From: an uncultured bacterium
GTDB taxonomy: Bacteria > Patescibacteriota > Gracilibacteria > Absconditabacterales > Absconditicoccaceae
Direction of reading: 5' to 3'
DNA length: 64,000 nt
NCBI GenBank assembly: GCA_937862565.1
Contig: CALMFT010000033.1
Span: 1-64,000, forward strand
In this document: piece by piece, positions 54,235 to 63,246 of the stretch
Layout of the letters: the number at the start of each line of letters is the position of its first letter
How positions within the stretch are numbered: position 1 is the stretch's first letter
Translations under genes and position numbers: made by a program
The notes under the pieces: model-generated
Databases searched by the model: none
The model's input: only the letters and a program-made list of their open reading frames with translations
What the model was told of the DNA's origin: nothing

Positions 54235-54699
54235 ATGAATACATTCATTATACCTATTGGAGATTGGTCAGACGATTGACACGGAAAATACGACCAATAC
54301 ACAGTAAAAACACGACTAACTCTGCAAGAAATGGCAGAAGCATACAAAGTTATAGATGATAAAGTAAAAATATCAGAAATAGCTAGTGAGTATGAACATA
54401 ATACAATATCTAAAGAACAACTAGATCTCCTATCTACGATATGAATCATTAATTGGAAATGGCTATGATATCTTAATAAAATAGCTTATGAAAATGATAT
54501 TGCAAATCTTACACCAGATGACCCTGAAATATACATTGATGACTCAAAATCCTTAGCAAGACTCATTATACAGGCAATAAATCTTGTGCATACAGATTCA
54601 ATAAAGCTAGCAACAGCAAAAACACCATCACAGTTTAATAACTGGACAGTAAACATACCAGGATCATTACATTTACCTTGATACGGCTTATTTGATTAA
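54235..54699 (+). CDS. Unknown 154-residue protein
   Basis: A mostly helical protein with conserved-looking W-S-D-D-G and L-P-G-Y-G turns. TGA codons read as glycine. No family recognised. Confidence 0.55.
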
Positions 54700-54708
54700 C
54701 AACATTCT

Positions 54709-55092
54709 ATGTACTCACAAACTACATTCGGACATAAGTCAATGAAAGCACTCAATGCTATTACATCAGTACTCAACAATATGGAGAACAAAAAAGCCAG
54801 CAGATATTGGGCAAGTATGCTCTCAGATATAAATGAAGTATTCTCTGACTTGTCAGACCAATCATTCAAAAGCAGGCAGACAATTACAGTAGCAACAGAT
54901 CAAATAGAGAAATACTTCCAAGACAAGATTGATGTACAAGTATTTAGAAAACTTGAGTACCAAGAACGTACTCATACTGGAAACTCAATAGTGTTACAAA
55001 CACATACTAAAAACATACTCCGAGCAATAAAGAATAATGCTCAAAACCATTTACTTAAAAAATTAGCTAACAACCTATGAACACAAAAATAG
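54709..55092 (+). CDS. Unknown 127-residue helical protein
   Basis: Helix-rich (A-L-N-A-I-T-S-V-L-N-N-M-E-N-K-K, A-I-K-N-N-A-Q-N-H-L-L-K-K-L). Overlaps the next gene by 16 bases. One TGA near its C-terminus. No family recognised. Confidence 0.55.
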
Positions 55093-55439
55093 ATATCAGA
55101 TACATCGTTGTATGAGATACGAACGATGGTGACTACGAAACACAGATCTTCAATGCAACAGATCACTGTAAAGCAGAATGAATTACTATGCAAGATTTTC
55201 AAGCAAAAGTAAAAAAGTTTACAGAAATGCTTAAAGATAATGAAGATGGACACAACTGGTCTAATGAATACACAGATATATCACTAGAAGATATGTATCC
55301 TCAGTTATTCGAAGAAGGAGACTTCAAGCCAGAATGGGAATTCTTGTACGAATTTGTACCAATGGGGGAACCTGGAGTACACTCAATAACAAATATTGAT
55401 GTCAGTGTCGGATCAACGGAAAATATTTATTCTAACTAA
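55077..55439 (+). CDS. Unknown 120-residue acidic protein
   Basis: Acidic with short beta strands (I-R-Y-I-V-V-G-D-T-N, W-E-F-L-Y-E-F-V-P-M-G-E). No family recognised. Confidence 0.55.
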
Positions 55440-55445
55440 GTAACT

Positions 55446-55685
55446 ATGTCTAAAAAACTAACACCAGATCAAAAACGTAACCTTCACGTACTCATCGTTG
55501 CGTGTGTATTAAACTTCTCATTTGCTATAGAAAAACTCTGTAACATCACAGGACATCAACAATCAGACTTTGTTTGGTTCTGTGTCTACGGATGATTCTG
55601 ACTATACTTAGTGGCAATAGCAGTCTATGATTACATTCACGATGTTAAAGAAGGTTCATCATCTAACAATAACGCACTTATCTAA
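55446..55685 (+). CDS. Small two-span membrane protein (79 residues)
   Basis: Two hydrophobic segments (residues about 13-32 and 46-64) with a charged loop and a Ser/Asn-rich tail. A candidate membrane-modifying or superinfection-exclusion protein. No family recognised. Confidence 0.5.
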
Positions 55686-55686
55686 T

Positions 55687-56175
55687 ATGTCTACTAAAAT
55701 AGCAATCCAAATAAACAGTCTCGAAGCTTTAGAAAAACTAATGTGAGACAGTAACTGAGAAATAACACTAGAACTAAAACAAGCAGTCGTTCAAGAATTT
55801 GTAAAAAAACATCTCAAAGCTGTAGCCAACGAAGATATAGTAAGAAAAGCAGAAATAGCCACAAAAGAATGGATAGAACAAAACTATTTTGATAAAGTTA
55901 AAGGACAATGGGGAAGAGAAACACTAGTGTTCAAAGAATCAACAATGACGACAATGAAAGAAATTCTAAAAAGAATATGAAATGCTTCAGTATGACATTG
56001 GGTAGAAGAAATTGTTTGAATAAAAGTAATGAAAGAAAGAGTTGACGCAGCATTAAATAATGCAACAACAGTTATTACTACAGCATTAACTGATGCTCAC
56101 CTAGAATATAGACTCAAACAAATGGTAGATAAAAAACTGCAACAACTATCAGACCTAGCATCTAAACTAAAATAA
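55687..56175 (+). CDS. Unknown 162-residue helical protein
   Basis: Charged helical protein (A-V-V-Q-E-F-V-K-K-H-L-K-A-V-A-N-E, A-L-N-N-A-T-T-V-I-T-T-A-L). Nine TGA codons. No family recognised. Confidence 0.55.
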
Positions 56176-56176
56176 A

Positions 56177-56323
56177 ATGTCTACTGAAATAAAAGTTAAT
56201 TGCCATTGTTGATACAATGATAACCAAGAAATTGGTAACGATTGATTCGATCAAGAGTTTCCATTTTGCCCAGAATGCTGAGATGAACTTACTTATAACC
56301 CATCTACTAATGATTATCGTTAA
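56177..56323 (+). CDS. Small zinc-ribbon protein (48 residues)
   Basis: C-H-C-G near residue 9 and C-P-E-C-G near 33, with both glycines encoded by TGA: two canonical zinc knuckles. Probably a small DNA- or RNA-binding or protein-interaction module. Overlaps the next gene by 14 bases. Confidence 0.7.
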
Positions 56324-56438
56324 TATCTCTAAAGAACTCATTGCTAACGCATTCAAACACGAAGAAAAAACCCTATCCCATTACTCCAGAGAAGCAATCC
56401 TTGCTACCTGTGCCAGAGCCGCTTGAATTCTTAATTAA
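56310..56438 (+). CDS. Small 42-residue protein
   Basis: Overlaps the zinc-ribbon gene by 14 bases. The peptide is helical (N-I-S-K-E-L-I-A-N-A-F-K-H-E-E-K) with a Cys. No family recognised. Confidence 0.4.
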
Positions 56439-56443
56439 CACTT

Positions 56444-57082
56444 ATGACTACTATAAGATACTGGGACAACGTAGAAGAAAAACTTGTAGTCAAAGACTTA
56501 TGACCAATCGAAGAACATCACGCTTCTAAAAATAGAGTAGTAAGATTAGACTACATACGATGAGAATTTAATGAACCATTGGACTGATACTACTTCACTT
56601 TCTATCTTTATACAGAATGGGATCTAACAACACCATACAAAATCATTCCATTCTTTGATAGAGAAGTTATAGATTCTAAAACAGTACCAATGATTGCAAT
56701 GAAAATGAATCGAATAATTGTAACACACGCAACAGATGCTCTAGTAAAAAATAATATAGCATCACTACAAGATGCAAAATATCTAAGAGAAACAATGCAC
56801 AAACATATTACAGCATTCGATGTTCATCTTGCTAAAGTCAAAGATCCAGTAGAACCTGAACCAGACTTAAGACCTTATGTGTTCTTAAGATTTCTACTAA
56901 CGCTACCGATAATACCAGAAGAGAACTTACATAGTATTTATGTGCAACAAGAAGCGATGGCAGCAGAAAAAAGAATCTTAAAAGATGCTGCTTACATTAA
57001 ATCTTTAAGCGATGAACACTATAAAAAGTACTGAACCCTAGCCGAAAAAACAAAAGTTTACCTATCTAACTTCTTCAAATAA
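56444..57082 (+). CDS. Unknown 212-residue protein
   Basis: Beta-rich N-terminus (T-I-R-Y-W-D-N-V, Y-Y-F-T-F-Y-L-Y-T-E-W), helical middle (A-L-V-K-N-N-I-A-S-L-Q-D-A-K-Y) and charged C-terminus. Five or so TGA codons. No family recognised. The stop overlaps the next ATG by one base. Confidence 0.6.
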
Positions 57083-57210
57083 TGAAAAAGACTAAAACCG
57101 TCCTGACCTGCCCTGTATGCGGATGATATGATGAATACGATGTTCGCACCAACGGACAGAACTCATATCTCAATCACCACTCTACCGCTTGTTCACTTGT
57201 TACTAAATAA
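57082..57210 (+). CDS. Small zinc-finger protein (42 residues)
   Basis: T-C-P-V-C-G-G (second G from TGA) followed 20 residues later by N-H-H-S-T-A-C-S: a compact C2HC-type zinc site. Likely nucleic-acid or protein binding. Confidence 0.65.
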
Positions 57211-57225
57211 TAACCTTTCATACTT

Positions 57226-57909
57226 ATGAAATTAAGATCAATTCTTGCTATCATTTTTATAGCATTGCTCGCATTCGGAACAACCGTTGAAGCTAAATGA
57301 AGTAGTGGTGGAGGAAGAAGTTCATCTTCTTCATCATCACGAAGTTCATCATCAAGTTCTTATTCTAAGAGCTACTCAACGTCAACACCGTCAACTACCA
57401 CAAGCTCATACTCTAAGAGTTATTCAACTCCTACAACATCAGCTTCAACAAGTTCATACTCTAAAAGCTATGGAACACCAACATCAACTACAAAGGTTGG
57501 TAATACTACCACATCTACCTACACTAAGCCTAATCCAAGCTACACACCGCCAACAAAACAAACAGCTACAAGAACAACTGTAGTTAATAATCGGACAGTT
57601 ATCTACTCTAACGGAGTGGGAGGTGGAGGGTCAACAATGATGGATTCAATGATAGGTACAATGGCAGGTATGGCTATCTATGATGCTATCACAAACGACA
57701 AATGAGAAACAGTTAAAGTTGTACCATATTATGTTTCAGGGGAAGAACGTATTCCAGTATGAACTGGTAAAGTTACACCTAAAACAGTTACAGAAACACA
57801 AACTACTACTGAGACAGATTGGTGAACATTCTGGGCTTGGTTCTGGTGAATAACTGGAACAGTACTTGTAATCGGATTCTTTGCATCACTTATTAACCCA
57901 AACTACTAA
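57226..57909 (+). CDS. Exported Ser-rich protein with C-terminal membrane segment
   Basis: 227 residues. N-terminal signal peptide (L-A-I-I-F-I-A-L-L-A-F-G-T-T-V-E-A). Residues 24-90 are Ser/Thr-rich with a repeated Y-S-K-S-Y-S-T-P-type unit (at least three copies), a poly-Ser run and a Gly-rich stretch. The C-terminus has W-G-T-F-W-A-W-F-W-G-I-T-G-T-V-L-V-I-G-F-F, a strong membrane span. Such layouts are known for cell-surface or lysis-related proteins (spanin-like) but no family fits. Confidence 0.6.
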
Positions 57910-58121
57910 TGCTTACCTACGTATTTTCAATCGAAGAACTTGTATCAAAAGATACTCAAACAATCTTAATGGAGAACACTACAATTGAACTAGCACTCGA
58001 TGACCTATATGGTCGTGGACTTCCACAGTTCAAAATTCTCTCAATGTATAGCGAACCAACCATTAACCCACACACCAATGGACAAAAAACAGATACAGGA
58101 GCGAACACAAGCAGCATTTAA
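57909..58121 (+). CDS. Unknown 70-residue protein
   Basis: Starts in the TAATG overlap with the Ser-rich gene. Contains F-S-I-E-E-L-V-S-K-D-T and Asp/Gly-rich turns. Its end overlaps the nucleotidyltransferase gene by 44 bases. No family recognised. Confidence 0.5.
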   Translation: MLTYVFSIEELVSKDTQTILMENTTIELALDDLYGRGLPQFKILSMYSEPTINPHTNGQKTDTGANTSSI

Positions 58122-58950
58122 ATATGTTCAGTCACTCGGTTACAGACCAGTCTATATAGGACTATACGGATCTCAAAACTATGGACTGGATGTACACGAT
58201 AAAGATTACCAATCTGACTTAGATTGGAAATGCTTAATACTTCCTACACTCACTGACCTTATTCAGAACTCTAAACCAGTATCAACTGTATTAGAGTTCG
58301 ATGGAGGACAGATTGATCTTAAAGATGTAAGAGCATTCACTGACTCAGTAGTAAAATGTAACGTTAACTTCCTAGAGATATTAACTACAAACTACTTCCA
58401 CTGTGAAAACCAATCAGTATTAGAGCTACGAAAACAAGTAGTTCCACTAATGAAAGAGATGTGATTCTTATATCTCAAAGCTTGCTTCGGTATGATGAAA
58501 GAAAAAGAAGCCGCACTCAGACATCCTTATCCAAAGACTAAACATCGAGTAGACCAGTTCTGATACGATCCTAAACAATTGCATCACGTAGCACGACTCA
58601 AAATACTTATTGAACGCTACGTAGCTTGCTCTAAAAAAGATTATATCTGGAACGTTGCAAACTTTGCACACTATGGAAATGAACAAGAACAACTTGTTGC
58701 ACTTAAGAAATGACTTCTAACTAATGAAGAAGTAGATGAAAGTGTTAAATTCCTATTAGAGAAAGCAATAGAAGCAATAGAAGACTTCAAACGACCAATG
58801 ATTTTCACAGCTAAAGCTAGAACAATACAGCTTGCTCGTGATCTAATTCTTAACGAAATCATCAAATGAATAAGAGAGAACGAATCTTGGCTGAACTCGT
58901 CAACGCCAGTATTGCCAAATGATTCTGCGAACACTGTGGAGACCCCGTAA
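58078..58950 (+). CDS. RlaP-like nucleotidyltransferase
   Basis: 290 residues. Y-I-G-L-Y-G-S-Q-N-Y-G-L then S-D-L-D-W-K gives the G-S...D-x-D pattern of pol-beta-type nucleotidyltransferases; the surrounding pattern fits the RlaP family found in phages. C-terminal helices carry the rest (H-H-V-A-R-L-K-I-L-I-E-R). Known relatives act on tRNA or unknown RNA ends. ATG 58078 is preferred over 58000, which lies in the previous frame and gives an unusual Thr/His leader. Confidence 0.78.
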
Positions 58951-59258
58951 GTGATAAACAGTACACACTTTGTACTAAACACTACGATATGTTCAGATCA
59001 ACAAATGATTACCAATACCTTTGCTCTAAGCAATCATCGCCTGAGTACAGAAGTCTACTTGGTATTTGAGACATATATGCAAATGCTATAGAATGTAAAA
59101 AATGTAATAGCATAGCAATATCAACAAACTGACATCATATGGCTTGGTGTAAATGCTGAGCCTGTGCAACAGATGGTGGTTCATACTACCTACGAAGAAT
59201 AGGTCACCCAGAAAACTACATAGACAAATCCATTTCATTTACTCACCTATCAAAATAA
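58866..59258 (+). CDS. Zinc-ribbon phage protein (130 residues, DUF7695-like)
   Basis: F-C-E-H-C-G-D-P-V (G from TGA) with C-T-K-H later, then E-C-K-K-C-N-S and W-C-K-C-G-A-C-A-T-D-G-G-S. The second half, ending Y-L-R-R-I-G with an I-D-K-S-I-S-F-T tail, resembles a widespread zinc-ribbon family of phages. Probably nucleic-acid binding; partners unknown. Confidence 0.65.
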
Positions 59259-59261
59259 CTT

Positions 59262-60671
59262 ATGATTTACCTCATTCCAATCGCAATCGTAATTGCAGCA
59301 CTCGTTGCACTCACTCTATTCGTTGCAGCTGCATTCCGTGTAGTAGTATCTACTAACGAAGTACACATCATTCAGAAAAAGAAAACATCCATCTCATATG
59401 GTAAAGGACAAGAAGCTGGTAACGTTTACTACGCATTCCCCTCTTGGATACCAATAATCGGTATATCACGTATCGTACTACCAGTATCAAACTTTGATAT
59501 TTCACTTGATGCTTACGAAGCATTCGATCAAAACAAAGTTCCATTCCGTGTAGACGTAGTAGGGTTCTTCCGTATCGCAAATCCTATTGAAGCTGCTGAA
59601 AAGATTGAAAGCTTCGAACATCTTCATAATCAGCTCAAACTCATTATCAATGGTGCTATCCGAACAGTTCTCTCTTCAAAGACAATCATAGAGATTATGG
59701 AGGAACGTTCAACAATCAGCCAACTCTTCAATCAAGAAGTAGAACCACAACTCAAAAACTGGTGAGTTGAAAACGTACGTTCAGCAGAAATTATGGACAT
59801 TCAAGACTCACAAAACTCTAAGGTTATTCAAATGATTAAAGAAAAGAAGTCATCAGCAATTGAACGTGACTCACGTGTAGAAATTGCAGACAACCTCAAA
59901 ACCGCACAGATCGCTGAAATTGAAGCAGTTAAAGAAGCTGATATGAAAAAGCAGAATGCAGAACGTGAAGTTGGAGAAAAACAAGCTGAGAAACAAAAAC
60001 TTGTAGGTATTGCACAACAAGTATCTCTACAAGAAGTAGCAACTGAAACTAAGATCACTCGTGAAAAAGAGATGGAAGTTAAGAAAGTTGAACAAGTAAA
60101 CCAAGCTAACATTAATAAGGAACAAGCACTTATTGACGCAGATAGAGAAAAACAAATGAGAACTATTGCTGCTGAAGCTCTCAAGCTTGAACAAGAACAA
60201 AAAGCAGAAGCTGATCTTATTACCCAAAGTAAAAATGCAGAAGGTAAACTCGTTGAAATGACTAAGAATGCAGCAGGTATCAAAGCTGAAGGTGCATCTA
60301 AAGCAGAAGCTGAGAAGTTAATGCAAGTTGCTATGGTATCAGGTGCTATTGAGCTTGCTTCAAAGATTGCTCAAAACCCTGAATATATGGCATACCTTCA
60401 AAATATTGAGGCTATCAAGGCTTCACAAAATGTTGGTACAGCTAATGCAGAAGCTCTCAAGTGAGCAGATCTCAAGATCCTTGCCAACGGAGGAAGTGTA
60501 GACAAAGGGATGACCTCTCTTCTAGATGTATTCTCAGGAAAGGGATGAGCGTCAATGGCTGCAATGCTTGAGAATCTCAATAACTCAGACCTTGGTAAAG
60601 ATCTCATCGGTAAGTTTCTAACTCCTAAAAAAATGGATACTAGAACAGAAGCAGAACTTAAAGCAGAGTAA
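59262..60671 (+). CDS. SPFH/flotillin-like membrane protein
   Basis: 469 residues. N-terminal membrane anchor (residues 2-25, I-V-I-A-A-L-V-A-L-T-L-F-V-A-A-A-F), then an SPFH domain (V-V-V-S-T-N-E-V-H-I-I, D-I-S-L-D-A-Y-E-A-F-D, G-A-I-R-T-V-L-S-S-K-T-I), then a long Glu/Ala/Lys coiled coil (residues 190-380) and a Gly-rich tail. This is the flotillin layout: oligomeric scaffolds of membrane microdomains. Only about four glycines use UGA. A phage-encoded flotillin could reorganise the host envelope. Confidence 0.85.
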
Positions 60672-60707
60672 TCACTCAAATGCTAACTTTATTCTTAAAA
60701 ACTAATA

Positions 60708-61859
60708 ATGACTAATACAAATCCAGAACCATCATACACTACAGAAACAGTTAAAATTACAGTAGACTTCAAACGTTTACTAATCATTCTTGCAATCGTA
60801 GTTACACTTTGAACTTTATTTAGAATTGTGTACACATACGCTTTTCCAGAAAAAAGCCCACTTCAAGTATGTCAGGAATCATATATGGAATCAGTCAATA
60901 CAATAGCTAGAGAAAATGAAAAAACAGCACAAAAATGTGCAGAAGACTTCGGTAGCGACATATACAAACTAAACAAATGTACATCATCACCACTACCAAC
61001 ACCAAACAACAACTGTTGAGTAACATTGAACGGTACAGGAGCCAAATCTCCTGTACCCCCCAGTGGTCCAACATTAAGAAAAGAATTCTGACTTGAAGAT
61101 TGTCGCTTTGTTAACAAAGACCATCGGATGAATAAGTATCACCTTAACTGGACTGCTTACGATATAGCCTGTGTAAAATGAGTTGCATTCGATATTAAAT
61201 CTCCTTGAGATTATAAAATAGAAAAAATATGATTCTGATATAATATGGGCAACTATATTATTCTTAAATCAGATTGAGACTTTAGAATTGTATTAGCTCA
61301 TACTCAAACAAGTAGAAAAGTTGGAGAACAACTAAAAAAATGAGATATAATTGGTCAAACTGATTTATCTTGAACCTCTACTTGAATGCACGTCCATATC
61401 GAGCTATGGTATAAATATTTTATACTGTCTAGTGAAGCCATCTACGGATGAGAACACACTAGAGAAAATCAATGGGCACTACTACAACACAGAAAATGGG
61501 ACTTCGGACAACCAAAAGAACAACCTTATTACTTCACTGCTTACAACCTATGAGACGTAAATCAAAATGATTCCACCCCTTGTATTGGAGCATCGGGGGT
61601 AGACTTATGTGCACTAGAAGCCTCGGGAGTGCGTACTATGGCTCTTACCGCTGACATCAGGAAAAAATACAAGGTAAGCTTAGGAGAGAAAGTCAGACTT
61701 ACTGGAGAACCTGGTTGCGAAGGCGAGTATGAAGTTCACGATGAAATGAATATAAGATTTAGACAAGACCCAGGAATACTCAGACCTTGAACGCCTTATT
61801 TTATCAAAGGAGACTTGCCATCCAAACCAGGATGAACTTGTTTCGTAACCAAACTTTAA
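60708..61859 (+). CDS. Membrane-anchored M23 (LytM) peptidase with extra C-terminal domain
   Basis: 383 residues. A single membrane span near residues 25-45, then cysteine-containing linker, then an M23 domain: G-N-Y-I-I-L-K-S-D-G-D, L-A-H-T-Q-T, G-E-Q-L-K-K-G-D-I-I-G-Q-T and G-T-S-T-G-M-H-V-H-I-E-L with zinc His228 and His230. Nearly all motif glycines are TGA-encoded. Residues 290-383 form another domain with Y-E-V-H-D-E-M-N-I-R and conserved Gly, perhaps a 3D or wall-binding domain. It cuts cell-wall cross-links and could act in lysis or entry. Confidence 0.85.
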
Positions 61860-61863
61860 ACAT

Positions 61864-62202
61864 ATGTACGAATTTTTATCAACAGTACCTGTATGGGCGT
61901 GGGTAATTGGAGGACTTGTAGTCTTCCTACTACTGGCTCTTGTAATTGGTGATGATGTAGATGTTATTGACCCAGAAACCTGACTACCAGAATCAGATAA
62001 CACAGATATTATTACCTGTTCAGTACCAGGACAAAAAACAATAGTGTTTAATCCTGAACAGTATCAATACTACAGCGTAGATTCATATGAAGGATTCGTT
62101 GAAATACAATTAATTAACTGAAATCTCTGTTACGTACCATCTATGTACACAACAGTAATAGACCAATCATTTCGAAGTGTATCAGAGAAAAAAGCAGTAT
62201 AA
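61864..62202 (+). CDS. Membrane protein (112 residues)
   Basis: N-terminal segment V-W-A-W-V-I-G-G-L-V-V-F-L-L-L-A-L-V-I-G spans the membrane; the rest is acidic and beta-like (D-D-V-D-V-I-D-P-E-T). Follows the M23 gene by 4 bases and may work with it. Confidence 0.6.
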
Positions 62203-62279
62203 CTTTACCTATATGTAGGCTTGCGTGGAGCTTCACTACATACAAGGTTCCAAATTTATTGGGTAAAAATTTATAACGT

Positions 62280-62285
62280 TATAAT
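62280..62285 (+). promoter_or_regulatory. TATAAT box giving a leaderless mRNA
   Basis: A perfect TATAAT at 62280-62285 with TTGGGT 15 bases upstream. The ATG at 62291 is 5 bases further on, so the transcript should begin at or next to the A of ATG. Confidence 0.5.
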
Positions 62286-62290
62286 CTTTT

Positions 62291-62545
62291 ATGCTACCTA
62301 TAGAAATCCACTCAGATCCAATACCAGAAAAGAAATCTGCTGGTACATCACCATCAAAAGAAGTTGCAAATGCAATGCAACGACTAGAGATATCTCAATG
62401 TTTTTATTTGCCTTATACAAAAGAAACATATAATATACTCTCAACCCAAGCCTCATTCATTAAACGCAAAACTGAAAAACGTTTTACAATACGTAAAATT
62501 AGTAAGGATGCAGAAATGATAATAGGAATTTGGAGAGTTAACTAA
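62291..62545 (+). CDS. Small phage protein (84 residues)
   Basis: 84 residues without UGA codons. E-K-K-S-A-G-T-S-P-S-K-E-V-A-N-A-M and F-T-I-R-K-I-S-K-D-A-E-M-I-I-G-I-W-R-V-N resemble a common small phage protein that ends in an I-x-R-x-W-R motif, but no name is certain. Confidence 0.6.
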   Translation: MLPIEIHSDPIPEKKSAGTSPSKEVANAMQRLEISQCFYLPYTKETYNILSTQASFIKRKTEKRFTIRKISKDAEMIIGIWRVN

Positions 62546-62570
62546 ACACTTACACTTAACATTCATTATT

Positions 62571-62864
62571 ATGAAGCTTATCATCGCAACACTTATCGCA
62601 GCACTCACACTTGTAACAACAGTATCAGCTGCAACAGGTTCTACTTCAACAGGTTCTACTTCAACTGGAACAACACTCTCAACATCAGTAATTGGTGGAG
62701 GAGGTGTAACTCGTGGATTCAATGTAACTACTAACCAGTACGAAATTGTACCACAATGCTTCCCTTGGGCGTGGCTCGTTGACTTCTATAAAGGTAATAT
62801 CTTTATGATCTATGAGAACCAAAAAGCTTGCCAAAAGCAACGTTCAGTAGACTTCGGAATATAA
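62571..62864 (+). CDS. Small exported protein with Thr/Ser repeats (97 residues)
   Basis: Signal peptide (K-L-I-I-A-T-L-I-A-A-L-T-L-V-T-T-V-S-A) then T-G-S-T-S-T-G-type repeats and an aromatic C-terminal domain (W-A-W-L-V-D-F-Y-K, F-M-I-Y-E-N). No UGA codon, suggesting good expression. Secreted or envelope role; no family recognised. Confidence 0.65.
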   Translation: MKLIIATLIAALTLVTTVSAATGSTSTGSTSTGTTLSTSVIGGGGVTRGFNVTTNQYEIVPQCFPWAWLVDFYKGNIFMIYENQKACQKQRSVDFGI

Positions 62865-62868
62865 TTCC

Positions 62869-62997
62869 ACCCTCATCGTGAGGGTAGTATAGTAAGAATC
62901 CAAACCAGGATAGGACAGTACTCAGCACCCCCTGTTAGACAGGTTCTTTGCTGACTAGAAACGCTGGCTTAGAGGACGCTGTTCATTACTATACTAC
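62869..62997 (+). ncRNA. Candidate structured non-coding RNA
   Basis: A perfect 12-bp closing stem joins GTAGTATAGTAA (62884-62895) with TTACTATACTAC (62986-62997). Inside, ATCC/GGAT (62898-62911) and TCAGCA (62922-62927) with TGCTGA (62949-62954) around CCTGT/ACAGG (62931-62943) add further stems. A separate hairpin ACCCTCA-TCG-TGAGGGT (62869-62885) overlaps by two bases. The 166-base gap has no gene. It is neither a tRNA nor a known packaging RNA by sequence. Confidence 0.55.
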
Positions 62998-63030
62998 TCT
63001 CTTTATGAGATTAAAACTTAATTAAAAAAT

Positions 63031-63246
63031 ATGGAACTATACAGATATCAACTTAGTAGAGATTCTTACGATCAACCAAAACTTGATCTAATTACTTTCC
63101 CAGTAGTACGTGAAAGTCAAGCATCATACTGGATTCAACTCAGTGAATGGTTTCCAGAAAAACAAAAAATTGTACGCAAAGATGCTAGAAAAACATACGC
63201 TTACTCAACACAAAAGAAAGCATTATATTCTAAATTACACACCTAA
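63031..63246 (+). CDS. Small phage protein (71 residues)
   Basis: 71 residues, no UGA, basic C-terminus (K-I-V-R-K-D-A-R-K-T-Y-A-Y). The K-T-Y-A-Y-S-T-Q-K-K-A-L pattern resembles small conserved phage proteins. Its last base overlaps the first of the next gene. Confidence 0.6.
   Translation: MELYRYQLSRDSYDQPKLDLITFPVVRESQASYWIQLSEWFPEKQKIVRKDARKTYAYSTQKKALYSKLHT

Noticed and set aside
57290-57500. Tandem repeats suggestive of a repeat array
   Set aside because: They are degenerate codon-level repeats of a Ser/Tyr-rich protein segment, without spacers of uniform length, so not a CRISPR array.
62869-62997. tRNA or phi29-like packaging RNA
   Set aside because: No acceptor 7-bp/D/anticodon/T-arm layout or T-loop consensus is visible, and there is no recognisable match to packaging RNA; left as an unassigned structured RNA.
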